Shown here piece after piece: positions 38,464 to 46,619 of a stretch of DNA of 64,000 nucleotides (position 1 is its first letter; every line of letters begins with the position of its first letter). Where the stretch lies: the NCBI RefSeq assembly GCF_000226955.1, contig NZ_AGFU01000001.1:1-64000 (forward strand), written 5' to 3'. This DNA comes from Sphingomonas elodea ATCC 31461 (GTDB lineage: Bacteria > Pseudomonadota > Alphaproteobacteria > Sphingomonadales > Sphingomonadaceae). The notes beneath the pieces are model-generated. The model was given only the letters and a program-made list of their open reading frames with translations, was not told where the DNA came from and did no database searches. A program made the translations under genes and the position numbers.

Positions 38464-39471
38464 TTACTGCTTGCGGCCGACCAGTTCGCCGACGATGCGG
38501 GTGTCCGCGCCGTTGATCGTGCCGGATGCGCCGAACACCACGCCGATGTTCGCGCCCTGCAGGCCGTAGAAGCTGCCGGCGATCGTGCCGGTCACCGGAC
38601 TGCCGCTGTTGAAGCTGCCGTTGAACTGGTTCTGGCCGATCGGGATCGCAGCCTGGGCGCTCAGCGTGGCATAGGCGGTCTCCGCGCCGGTCGCCGGCAC
38701 GGTCGTCAGGTTGAGCGTGGTGGTGACCAGGCCGGTGGCGAAGTTCACGGTCACCGTCGCGGTGCCGCCGACGCGGTTCAGCGTCGTCGCGCCGTTCGCC
38801 ACGCTCACGGCGCGGCCGACGATGCGGGTGGTGTAGCTGGCGGTGCCGGTGGTCGGCACGTCATAGGTCAGCGTCGAATAGCCCCACACCGAATAGGTCA
38901 GGCGCTTCTGGCCGGTGGTCGAATCGCCGCGCCACCAATTGGCGTAGCTCACCGTCGTCAGCGAGCCGAGCAGCGCGTCGGTCGCGGTGGTGATCGCCTT
39001 GTTGCTGGTGTTGTTGAGGAACTCGAGCTGGGCGAAATTGCCCGCCAGCGCGTTGGTCGCGGTGCTGGTGCTGCGGAACGAGAATTCCGGCACGGTAGCA
39101 GCCGGCGTTACCAGGATGTTGGTGTTGGTGAAGCGCGATTCCTCGGCCGCTTCGTTGAACACATAGGTGCCCGTCGTCACGTCCGGGGCGGTCGCCAGCT
39201 TGACGCGGGTGGTCAGCGTCTCGGTCGCGGTCACGCCCAGGGTGACGGCGCCCGCCGTCGGATCGCCGGTGTAGCTGGTGGTCGCGTTGAGCGTGGCGAA
39301 CTCGGCCGCGGCAGTCAGCGGGAACGCGGCGTAGGTCGGGGTGGGCGTGGGAGTCGGCGTCGGCGTGGGGGTTGGCGTGGGGGTCGGGGTCGACGAGGAG
39401 CTACCACCGCCGCAGCTGGCCAGCGCGACCGCGGCCGCAGCCGTACCCATAATGAAAATACGGCGAATCAT
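38464..39471 (-). CDS. Lipoprotein with Thr-Pro repeat and TbpB-like barrel end
   Basis: 335 aa. Signal peptide with lipobox VALASC, a GGGSSSS run, then a 19-residue perfect Thr-Pro repeat that probably spans a linker from the outer membrane. The body is Thr/Ala/Asn-rich, predicted beta. The last 45 residues (SPVTGTIAGSFYGLQGANIG, then VVFGASGTINGADTRIVGEL) resemble the TbpB/factor-H-binding-type C-lobe barrel (G.F.G..A...G..F). Function unknown. Read from a region shared with divergent ychF. Confidence 0.65.
   Translation of the reverse strand: MIRRIFIMGTAAAAVALASCGGGSSSSTPTPTPTPTPTPTPTPTPTYAAFPLTAAAEFATLNATTSYTGDPTAGAVTLGVTATETLTTRVKLATAPDVTTGTYVFNEAAEESRFTNTNILVTPAATVPEFSFRSTSTATNALAGNFAQLEFLNNTSNKAITTATDALLGSLTTVSYANWWRGDSTTGQKRLTYSVWGYSTLTYDVPTTGTASYTTRIVGRAVSVANGATTLNRVGGTATVTVNFATGLVTTTLNLTTVPATGAETAYATLSAQAAIPIGQNQFNGSFNSGSPVTGTIAGSFYGLQGANIGVVFGASGTINGADTRIVGELVGRKQ
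39334..39390. repeat. Hexanucleotide-like microsatellite encoding (Thr-Pro)9
   Basis: 57 bp of GGTCGG/GGCGTG/GGGGTT-type units on the + strand encode 19 alternating Thr and Pro residues of the lipoprotein. The unit is 6 bp, so length changes by slippage would keep the frame. Confidence 0.8.
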
Positions 39472-39662
39472 ACGAAAACTCCTCGTGAACCTGCGCGCGG
39501 CAGGAAAGACCGTGTTGCCCCTGTACCCCAGATGAACGGCCCTGCGTCAAGGCTAGACGCTGGCGGAGACGCGTCGCACTGGAAAAAGCCGCCGCCTGCG
39601 CGTATCGAGCGCGCAACATCGCCGGCACGCCTGCCGGCCCCTTCACGACAGGATCGAACTAA

Positions 39663-40760
39663 ATGGGTTTCCGTTGCGGCATCGTCGGCCTGCCCAATGT
39701 GGGCAAGTCCACGCTTTTCAACGCGCTGACCGAGACGGCGGCCGCGCAGGCAGCCAATTATCCGTTCTGCACGATCGAGCCGAACGTCGGCAACGTCGCC
39801 GTCCCCGATCCGCGGCTGAACAAGCTGGCCGAGATCGCCGGCTCGCAGAAAATCATCGAGACGCAGCTCGGCTTCGTCGACATCGCCGGGCTGGTGCGCG
39901 GCGCCAGCAAGGGCGAGGGCCTGGGCAACCAGTTCCTCGGCAACATCCGCGAGGTGGACGCGGTCGTCCATGTGCTGCGCTGCTTCGAGAATGACGACAT
40001 CCAGCATGTCGACAACCGCGTCGATCCGATCGCCGATGCCGAGACCGTCGAGACCGAGCTGATGCTCTCCGACCTCGAAAGCCTCGAGAAGCGTGTGCCG
40101 AACCTCGCCAAGAAGGCGGCGCAGGGCGACAAGGAGGCCAAGGCCGCCGCCTCGGTGCTCGGCCAGGCGCTGGAACTGCTGCGCGACGGCAAGCCCGCGC
40201 GGCTGACCGTCCCCAAGGACGAGGACGAAGCGCGCCACCTGCGCATCGCCCAGCTGCTCACCGCCAAGCCGGTGCTCTACGTGTGCAACGTCAACGAGGA
40301 AGACGCCGCCAACGGCAACGATCTTTCCGCCAAGGTCTTCGCCAAGGCGGCGGCCGAGGGTGCGCAGGCCGTCGTCGTCTCGGCGGCGATCGAGGCCGAG
40401 ATCGCAACCATGCCGCTGGACGAGCGCGGCGAGTTCCTGGGCGAACTCGGCCTGGAGGAAACCGGCCTCGCCCGCGTGATCCGCGCCGGCTACACGCTGC
40501 TCGACCTGCTGACCTTCTTCACCGTCGGCCCCAAGGAAGCGCGCGCCTGGACCGTGAACCGCGGCGCCACCGCGCCCAACGCGGCGGGCACCATCCACAG
40601 CGATTTCGAGAAGGGCTTCATCCGCGCCGAGACGATCGCGTTCGACGATTTCGTCAGCCTGGGCGGCGAAGCCAAGGCGCGCGAGGCCGGCAAGCTGCGC
40701 GCCGAGGGCAAGGCGTACATCGTGCAGGACGGCGACGTGATGCACTTCCTCCACAGCTGA
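39663..40760 (+). CDS. ychF: Redox-regulated ATPase YchF (Obg-like)
   Basis: 365 aa. P-loop VGLPNVGKSTLFNAL, the characteristic YPFCTIEPNVG switch region, FVDIAGLVRGASKGEGLGNQ, nucleotide specificity motif NVNEED in place of NKxD, and C-terminal TGS domain (LLTFFTVGPKEARAWTVNRG, FIRAETIAFDDF). OLA1/YchF proteins hydrolyse ATP and interact with ribosomes. Followed by a bidirectional terminator. Divergent from the lipoprotein gene. Confidence 0.96.
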   Translation: MGFRCGIVGLPNVGKSTLFNALTETAAAQAANYPFCTIEPNVGNVAVPDPRLNKLAEIAGSQKIIETQLGFVDIAGLVRGASKGEGLGNQFLGNIREVDAVVHVLRCFENDDIQHVDNRVDPIADAETVETELMLSDLESLEKRVPNLAKKAAQGDKEAKAAASVLGQALELLRDGKPARLTVPKDEDEARHLRIAQLLTAKPVLYVCNVNEEDAANGNDLSAKVFAKAAAEGAQAVVVSAAIEAEIATMPLDERGEFLGELGLEETGLARVIRAGYTLLDLLTFFTVGPKEARAWTVNRGATAPNAAGTIHSDFEKGFIRAETIAFDDFVSLGGEAKAREAGKLRAEGKAYIVQDGDVMHFLHS

Positions 40761-40774
40761 GTCCGCGCCACACG

Positions 40775-40816
40775 AAAAAGGGCTCGCACCGAAGGAGGGT
40801 GCGGGCCCTTTTTCTT
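40775..40816. terminator. Bidirectional terminator between ychF and the ankyrin gene
   Basis: AAAAAGGGCTCGCACC pairs with GGTGCGGGCCCTTTTT around a short loop; both flanks carry A/T runs, so it can stop transcripts from either convergent gene. Confidence 0.85.
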
Positions 40817-40836
40817 GCGCGCGCTGGCGACAGCCC

Positions 40837-41406
40837 TCAGCGCGGGGCGAGTCTGGCCGCCAGAGCGGCATTGCCCTGCCCCGCCGCCACGCTGGCTGCG
40901 GTGCGTCCGCTTGCATCGGCGATCGCCGGATCGGCCCCGGCCGCGAGCAGCAGCTCGATCTGCCGGGCGCGCCCGAACAGCGCCGCCATCATCAGCGCGG
41001 TCTGCCCGGCCTTGTTGCGGGCGTTGACGTCGCACCCGGCCTTGAGCAGCCGCGCGGCGATCGCGTCGTCGCCCTTGAAGGCGACGCCCATCTGCGCGGT
41101 GTTGCCCTGGCCGCCATCGGCCTGGCAGGGATCGGCGCCGGCCGCGATCAGCGCCTCCAGCGCCGCCGCCTGGCCGTTATAGGCGGCGAGGATCGCGGGC
41201 GTGAAACCGCGGGCGTCGCGGGCATTGGGATCCGCCCCCAGCCGCACCAGTTCCGGCACCAGATCGGCCCGGCCGGCGCGCGCGGCTTCGAACAGCAGCG
41301 CCTGGCGCCGCTCGGGCGACGGCAGCTCGGCCGCGGCCGTCTGGGCGGCTGCCATCGGCACCGGGGCCAGCACGGCCCCGGCCAGCAGAAACAACAAGAA
41401 ACGCAT
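40837..41406 (-). CDS. Exported ankyrin-repeat protein next to catalase (AnkB-like)
   Basis: 189 aa from ATG 41406 (MRFLLFLLAGAVLAPVPMAAAQ), which gives a signal peptide; a GTG one codon upstream is possible. Four to five ankyrin repeats follow (LVRLGADPNARDARGFTPAI, LIAAGADPCQADGGQGNTAQ, KAGCDVNARNKAGQTALMMA, LLAAGADPAIADASGRTAAS). It follows the exported catalase gene after 63 bp. In Pseudomonas aeruginosa the periplasmic ankyrin AnkB is encoded with KatB and supports catalase activity, and the same pairing is inferred here. Confidence 0.85.
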   Translation of the reverse strand: MRFLLFLLAGAVLAPVPMAAAQTAAAELPSPERRQALLFEAARAGRADLVPELVRLGADPNARDARGFTPAILAAYNGQAAALEALIAAGADPCQADGGQGNTAQMGVAFKGDDAIAARLLKAGCDVNARNKAGQTALMMAALFGRARQIELLLAAGADPAIADASGRTAASVAAGQGNAALAARLAPR

Positions 41407-41429
41407 CACATGCTCCGATACCGCGAATG

Positions 41430-41455
41430 CCCGGGCCGGTACGTGCCGGCCCGGG
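41430..41455. other. Strong hairpin between catalase and ankyrin genes
   Basis: A perfect 10-bp stem, CCCGGGCCGG with CCGGCCCGGG around TACGTG, lies 14 bp after the catalase stop on the minus strand. It lacks a T-tract, so it more likely stabilises the upstream mRNA or tunes expression of the ankyrin gene than fully terminates. Confidence 0.55.
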
Positions 41456-41469
41456 TCTTCGGGGGGACC

Positions 41470-43116
41470 TCAGTTGGCGGCCAGCTGCTCGGCGTGCGCC
41501 GCGCGATATTCGGCGACCGCCTTCTCCACCTCGGCCAGCGGCACGTTCACCGCCTTGGCGAGCCGGGTGCCATAGTCCTTGTCGGCCTGGTAGAAGTAGC
41601 TGACCATGATCGTCCGCGTGCGCGGCGACACGACCTTGCCCAGATCGCCCGACAGGTTCTTGATCAGATCCGCCTTCTCCGCCGCCGGCAGCGCGCGGTA
41701 GAAGACGCCCGCCTGGGCGAAGTTGCTGCTCTTGGCGATCGGCTTGACGGCGACCGTCGCATCCACCGCATAGGGGGCAGCGCCCGCCTCGGCCGGGGTG
41801 GTCTTCGGGGCCAGCGCGGCGGGGAAATAGTTCACCCGCGAGGCCCGGCCCGAGGCGTTGAGCTGGCCGTCCTGGCTGTTGTTGACCACCGTGACGCGCG
41901 GCTTGTTGACCGGCAGCGCCAGCGCGTTGGCGCCGATGCGGTAGCGCTGGGTATCGGCATAGCTGAACAGCCGGCCCTGCAGCATGCGATCGGGGGAGGC
42001 CTCGATGCCCGGCACCATGTTCGACGGCGCGAAGGCGGACTGTTCGGTCCATTCGAAGAAATTGTCCGGCACCTTGTTCAGCGTCATCTCGCCGATCTTG
42101 CGGAACGGCACGCCCAGCCATTCCTTGGTGTCGTCGAACGGGTTGTAGTCGAGCTTGGCGAAGTCCTCAGGCCGCATCACCTGCACCATCAGGTCCCAGC
42201 TCGGATAATTGCCCTTGGCGATCTCGGTGTAGAGATCATGGGTGTGATAGTCGAACGCCTGCGCGCCGGCCTGGGCCGCGGTGAGGTTGTGGACGCCCTG
42301 GCGGCTGATCCAGCGGAACTTGGCGAACACCGTCTCGCCCTTGGCATTGACCAGCTTGAAGGCATGGACGCCGTTGCCGTCCATCGTGCGGTACGAGGCC
42401 GGGGTACCCAGGTTCGAATAGAGCTGGGTCAGCATGTTCGTCGATTCGGGTGTTGCCGAGAAGAAGTCGAAGAAGCGGTTCGGATCCTGCCGGTTGGTGA
42501 CGGGATCGGGCTTCAGCGAGTGCACCATGTCGGGGAACTGCATCGCGTCGCGGATGAAGAAGATCGGCAGGTTGTTGCCCACCAGATCCCAGTTGCCCTG
42601 ATCGGTGTAGAATTTGGTGGCGAAGCCGCGCGGGTCGCGCAGCCATTCGGGGCTGTCCTTGCCGTGGATCACGCTGGAGAAGCGCACGAACACCGGCGTT
42701 TCCTTGCCCGGCTGGAACAGCGACGCCTTGGTGAGATCGGAAATGTCGGCGGTCGCGCGGAACACGCCGTGCGCGCCGGTGCCGCGGGCATGGACGACGC
42801 GCTCGGGCGTGCGCTCGCGATCGAAGCGGGCCAGCTTCTCGATCAGATGCGAATCCTCGAGCAGCACCGGGCCGAGATCGCCCGCGGCCTTGGAATTGCG
42901 GTTGTCGCCCACCGGCGCGCCATTGTCGCGGGTCAGCACCGGCGCGGCACCGGCCTCCGCCTGGATGGGGGTATCGGCCTGGGCGCTGACCGGCGCCGGG
43001 CCGGTCGTCATGCGGCCGGAGACCTGGGTCTCGGTCTGGGCGGCGGCTGCGGCAGGCACGAGGGCGCCGCCGAGCAACGCGGCCATCGCCGCGCCGCTCC
43101 GGGTGGAACGAAGCAT
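41470..43116 (-). CDS. Exported catalase (KatB-like, clade with signal peptide)
   Basis: 548 aa from ATG 43116 (MLRSTRSGAAMAALLGGALV), preceded by GGGAG. Signal peptide ending AAAAAQ. Catalase core: heme distal His in RVVHARGTGAHGVF, Asn region FATKFYTDQGNWDLVGNN, and proximal Tyr in GRLFSYADTQRYRIG. It dismutates hydrogen peroxide, here in the periplasm. Divergent from parE; followed by the ankyrin partner. Confidence 0.94.
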   Translation of the reverse strand: MLRSTRSGAAMAALLGGALVPAAAAAQTETQVSGRMTTGPAPVSAQADTPIQAEAGAAPVLTRDNGAPVGDNRNSKAAGDLGPVLLEDSHLIEKLARFDRERTPERVVHARGTGAHGVFRATADISDLTKASLFQPGKETPVFVRFSSVIHGKDSPEWLRDPRGFATKFYTDQGNWDLVGNNLPIFFIRDAMQFPDMVHSLKPDPVTNRQDPNRFFDFFSATPESTNMLTQLYSNLGTPASYRTMDGNGVHAFKLVNAKGETVFAKFRWISRQGVHNLTAAQAGAQAFDYHTHDLYTEIAKGNYPSWDLMVQVMRPEDFAKLDYNPFDDTKEWLGVPFRKIGEMTLNKVPDNFFEWTEQSAFAPSNMVPGIEASPDRMLQGRLFSYADTQRYRIGANALALPVNKPRVTVVNNSQDGQLNASGRASRVNYFPAALAPKTTPAEAGAAPYAVDATVAVKPIAKSSNFAQAGVFYRALPAAEKADLIKNLSGDLGKVVSPRTRTIMVSYFYQADKDYGTRLAKAVNVPLAEVEKAVAEYRAAHAEQLAAN

Positions 43117-43301
43117 GAGGAAACTCCCTTTCTGGTCGGCGGCGGCGCGTCCGGCGCACCACATCACCTCGAGACATCTATGCAGGCGCGAGGACGGCAA
43201 GGGGAAACGCAAAGACGCGTTCACAGAAATCGAGCGGGCCGCTCAACGAGGGAGGAGTCGCCAGCTTGCACGGCGTGCCCCGCACCCCCTATACGTTCCG
43301 C

Positions 43302-45278
43302 ATGTCCGAAGACCTCTTCGCTGCGCCCTCCGTCCCCTCCGGCACCTATGACGCTTCGTCGATCGAGGTGCTCGAAGGCCTGGAGCCGGTGCGGCGGCGG
43401 CCGGGCATGTATATCGGCGGCACCGACGAGCGGGCGCTCCACCATCTGGCGGCCGAAATCCTCGACAATGCGATGGACGAGGCCGTTGCGGGGCACGCCA
43501 ACCGCATCGAGGTGACGCTGGCGGCGCCCAACCGCATCACCATCGTCGACAATGGCCGCGGCATGCCGGTCGATCCGCATCCGCGCTTTCCGGACAAGTC
43601 GGCGCTCGAGGTGATTCTGTCGATGCTGCACTCGGGCGGCAAGTTTTCGGGCAAGGCCTATGCCACCTCGGGCGGCCTGCACGGCGTCGGCATCTCGGTG
43701 GTCAACGCGCTGTCGGTGGACACGGTGGTCGAGGTCGCGCGCGACAAGCAGCTCTACCGCCAGCGCTTCAGCCAGGGCCAGACGCTCGGGCCGCTGGAGA
43801 AGCTGGGCGGCACCCCCAACCGGCGCGGCACCAGCGTCGCCTTCACCCCCGATCCCGAGATTTTCGGCGAGATGCTGTTCAAGCCCGCGCGGCTGTACAA
43901 GCTCGCCCGCTCCAAGGCCTATCTGTTCGCGGGCGTCGAGATCCGCTGGAAGTGCGATCCCTCGCTGATCACCGATGATACGCCTGCGGAGGCGGTGTTC
44001 CAGTTCCCCGGCGGCCTTGCCGATCACCTGAAGGAACAGGTGGGAACACGCGAATGCGCCACCGCCGATTTCTTCGCCGGCACCCAGGAATTCCCCGAGT
44101 CGCAGGGCCGCGTCGAATGGGCGGTCGCCTGGCCGCTGTGGAGCGAGGGCAGCTTCAGCTGGTACTGCAACACCATCCCCACCCCCGATGGCGGCACCCA
44201 TGAACAGGGCCTGCGCCAGGCGCTGGTGCGCAGTCTCCGCAGCTTCGCCGATCTCGTGCACAACAAGAAGGCCAAGGATCTGAGCCCGGACGACGTCGTC
44301 ACCGGCTCCGAGGTGATGCTGTCGGTGTTCATCCGCGAGCCGCAGTTCCAGAGCCAGACCAAGGACCGGCTGACCAGCCCCGAGGCGACCGCACTCGTCG
44401 AAAAGGCGGTGCGCGACCATTTCGACCATTATCTCACCGACAATATGGAGCGCGGCAAGGCGCTGCTCGGCTATGTGCTGGAGCGGATGGACGATCGCCT
44501 GCGCCGCAAGCAGGAGCGCGAGGTCAAGCGCAAGTCGGCCACGACGGGCCGCAAGCTGCGCCTGCCCGGCAAGCTGACCGACTGTTCGGCCGACAGCCCC
44601 GAGGGCACCGAGCTGTTCATCGTCGAGGGCGATTCGGCCGGCGGCTCGGCCAAGCAGGCGCGCGACCGCAAGACCCAGGCGATCCTGCCGATCCGCGGCA
44701 AGATCCTCAACGTCGCCAGCGCCACCTCGGCCAAGATCCTCGCCAACCAGGAAATCGCCGACCTGATCCAGGCGCTCGGCTGCGGCACCCGCAAGGACTG
44801 CGACGCCAGCCAGCTGCGCTACGAACGCATCATCATCATGACCGACGCGGACGTCGACGGCGCGCATATCGCAACGCTCTTGATGACCTTCTTCTTCCAG
44901 GAGATGCCGGACCTGGTGCGGAAAGGACATCTCTACCTCGCCCAGCCGCCGCTCTACCGCCTGACGGTGGGATCGAAGAGCCTCTACGCCCGCGACGACG
45001 CGCACCGCATCGAAATCGAGAAGACCGCGTTCAAGGGCAAGAAGGTGGAAGTCAGCCGGTTCAAGGGTCTCGGCGAGATGAACCCGAACCAGCTCAAGGA
45101 AACCACCATGGATCCCAAGACGCGCGGCCTGCTGCGCGTGACGCTGCCGCAGGAATATGAGGAGCGCGCCGGGGTAAAGGACCTGGTCGACCGGCTGATG
45201 GGCAACAATCCCGCCCATCGATTCGCCTTCATCCAGGAAAATGCGGCACGACTGGACGACGAGGTCATCGACGCCTGA
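43302..45278 (+). CDS. parE: DNA topoisomerase IV subunit B
   Basis: 658 aa from ATG 43302 (MSEDLFAAPSVPSG). GHKL ATPase motifs: EILDNAMDEAVAGHANRIEV, DNGRGMPVD, LHSGGKFSGKAYATSGGLHG, and TOPRIM/ PLRGK-type elements (LFIVEGDSAGGSAKQARDRK, AILPIRGKILNV, IMTDADVDGAHIATLL). The YIGGTDERALHHL segment distinguishes ParE from GyrB. It decatenates daughter chromosomes with ParC. An in-frame upstream ATG (43266) adds 12 residues without similarity. Confidence 0.95.
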   Translation: MSEDLFAAPSVPSGTYDASSIEVLEGLEPVRRRPGMYIGGTDERALHHLAAEILDNAMDEAVAGHANRIEVTLAAPNRITIVDNGRGMPVDPHPRFPDKSALEVILSMLHSGGKFSGKAYATSGGLHGVGISVVNALSVDTVVEVARDKQLYRQRFSQGQTLGPLEKLGGTPNRRGTSVAFTPDPEIFGEMLFKPARLYKLARSKAYLFAGVEIRWKCDPSLITDDTPAEAVFQFPGGLADHLKEQVGTRECATADFFAGTQEFPESQGRVEWAVAWPLWSEGSFSWYCNTIPTPDGGTHEQGLRQALVRSLRSFADLVHNKKAKDLSPDDVVTGSEVMLSVFIREPQFQSQTKDRLTSPEATALVEKAVRDHFDHYLTDNMERGKALLGYVLERMDDRLRRKQEREVKRKSATTGRKLRLPGKLTDCSADSPEGTELFIVEGDSAGGSAKQARDRKTQAILPIRGKILNVASATSAKILANQEIADLIQALGCGTRKDCDASQLRYERIIIMTDADVDGAHIATLLMTFFFQEMPDLVRKGHLYLAQPPLYRLTVGSKSLYARDDAHRIEIEKTAFKGKKVEVSRFKGLGEMNPNQLKETTMDPKTRGLLRVTLPQEYEERAGVKDLVDRLMGNNPAHRFAFIQENAARLDDEVIDA

Positions 45279-45415
45279 GCGGGCTACCCTCAAAACCTGT
45301 CGCTTTCCGAAGATCGATCCGCCACGACAACGAAATATCACCGGCAACTACTCGACATCCCTACATTCTTGTGTTTGATTATTGCGATGTACTGATCTTT
45401 GGGAGAGTCGAGATC

Positions 45416-46600
45416 ATGCGTCTGATTTCTTTGGCTGTCGTCACTGCTACTGCGCTGGCCTCGCAGGCACAGGCGCAGGATGTCCAGCAAGGTCATGCGA
45501 TTGTCGTTACCGGCAGCTCCCTCAAGGAAACCGAGCGGCAACTGCGTCTATGTCTGAGCGGACAATGCGATCCCAGACAGGACATCGACGCCTCGCTTGC
45601 CCATGCCGAGAACCTGTTCCTTGCCGGCAATTATGCGGCAGCACGGGAGACCCTTGCCAAATCGGTGGATCGCAACGAGCGTCACCGCCGCACGCTGCCG
45701 GTGGAGGTTTCCGATCTGCAGCGTGCCTATGGGCGGATGGTCGACGTCAGCGGCCAGCCCGATATCGGCCGCATCGTCCAGATCGACGCGCTCGACAGCC
45801 TCAAGGCCGGGTTGGGGCGAAAGGATTATCGCGTATTCCAGCAGCGCATGCTGGTGGCGGACCAGTTCGCCCAGGCCGGTCGCATCCGTCTGGCCGAGGA
45901 TATGTACGGCGCGGTCGAGCGGAAGGCGGCTTCCGCAGGACTGCCTCAGGTGTCCGCCTATGCACTGCTTCGTCGCGCCAAGCTGCTCGGCTCGGTCTCT
46001 CAGCTTCGGCCTGCCTACCGCTCGCAGTATCGAGCGGCACTGGGCCGCCTGGAGAAGTTGAAGGGCGAGGAACTGGCACAGTTCCGGGTGGCAGCCGCCG
46101 TGCTGCGCGCCCAGGATGCCGCGCGCCAGAACGATCCGTCCAAGATCGACGCGATCGTCGCGACGATGGACGTCAGCCAGCTGAAGCGCCCTTATCTGAT
46201 CTACGCACCAGTGATCGAGTTGCAGCCCGCCCCCAGCCGGATGCCTGTCAGCGGCGCGGGCCGTCCCGCGGAATGGGCCGATGTCCGGGTCACGGTGCGG
46301 CCCGACGGCCGAGTCGACGGTTATGAGATCCTGCGTCAGTCGGGCGGGATCGACGAACGGCTGATGGGCAAGGTCACCGACAGCATCGCCCACCGACGCT
46401 ACACGCCCTACACGCCGGGCAAGGGCAAGCCGCTCGCCTATCGCGTTGAGCGTTTCTCGTTCGTGAAGGACTGGTGGACCGGCGAGAACAAGATGTCGGG
46501 TAATTCACGTGTCCGGATGCAGAACGTGAACGCACGGCTCGCCTGGCTGGACCTCACGCCCGAAGAGTCGCTGCCGGCGAGCAAGAGCGCGGGCGGCTGA
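45416..46600 (+). CDS. Exported protein with TonB-like C-terminal domain
   Basis: 394 aa from ATG 45416 (MRLISLAVVTATALASQAQA), preceded by GGGAGAG. Signal peptide, a helical middle with TPR-like features (LAHAENLFLAGNYAAARETL, LAEDMYGAVERKAASAG), and a C-terminal domain (WADVRVTVRPDGRVDGYEIL, RQSGGIDERLMGKVTDSIAH, RRYTPYTPG) that matches the pattern of TonB/TolA C-terminal domains. It sits convergent to a siderophore-type receptor gene (19 bp between stops). Function unknown; it lacks the N-terminal anchor expected of an energy transducer. Confidence 0.65.
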   Translation: MRLISLAVVTATALASQAQAQDVQQGHAIVVTGSSLKETERQLRLCLSGQCDPRQDIDASLAHAENLFLAGNYAAARETLAKSVDRNERHRRTLPVEVSDLQRAYGRMVDVSGQPDIGRIVQIDALDSLKAGLGRKDYRVFQQRMLVADQFAQAGRIRLAEDMYGAVERKAASAGLPQVSAYALLRRAKLLGSVSQLRPAYRSQYRAALGRLEKLKGEELAQFRVAAAVLRAQDAARQNDPSKIDAIVATMDVSQLKRPYLIYAPVIELQPAPSRMPVSGAGRPAEWADVRVTVRPDGRVDGYEILRQSGGIDERLMGKVTDSIAHRRYTPYTPGKGKPLAYRVERFSFVKDWWTGENKMSGNSRVRMQNVNARLAWLDLTPEESLPASKSAGG

Positions 46601-46619
46601 CGCCCCCGCGCGCCCTGCA

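Noticed and set aside
43221-45347. Long minus-strand frame opposite parE
   Set aside because: Antisense shadow of parE with no family resemblance.
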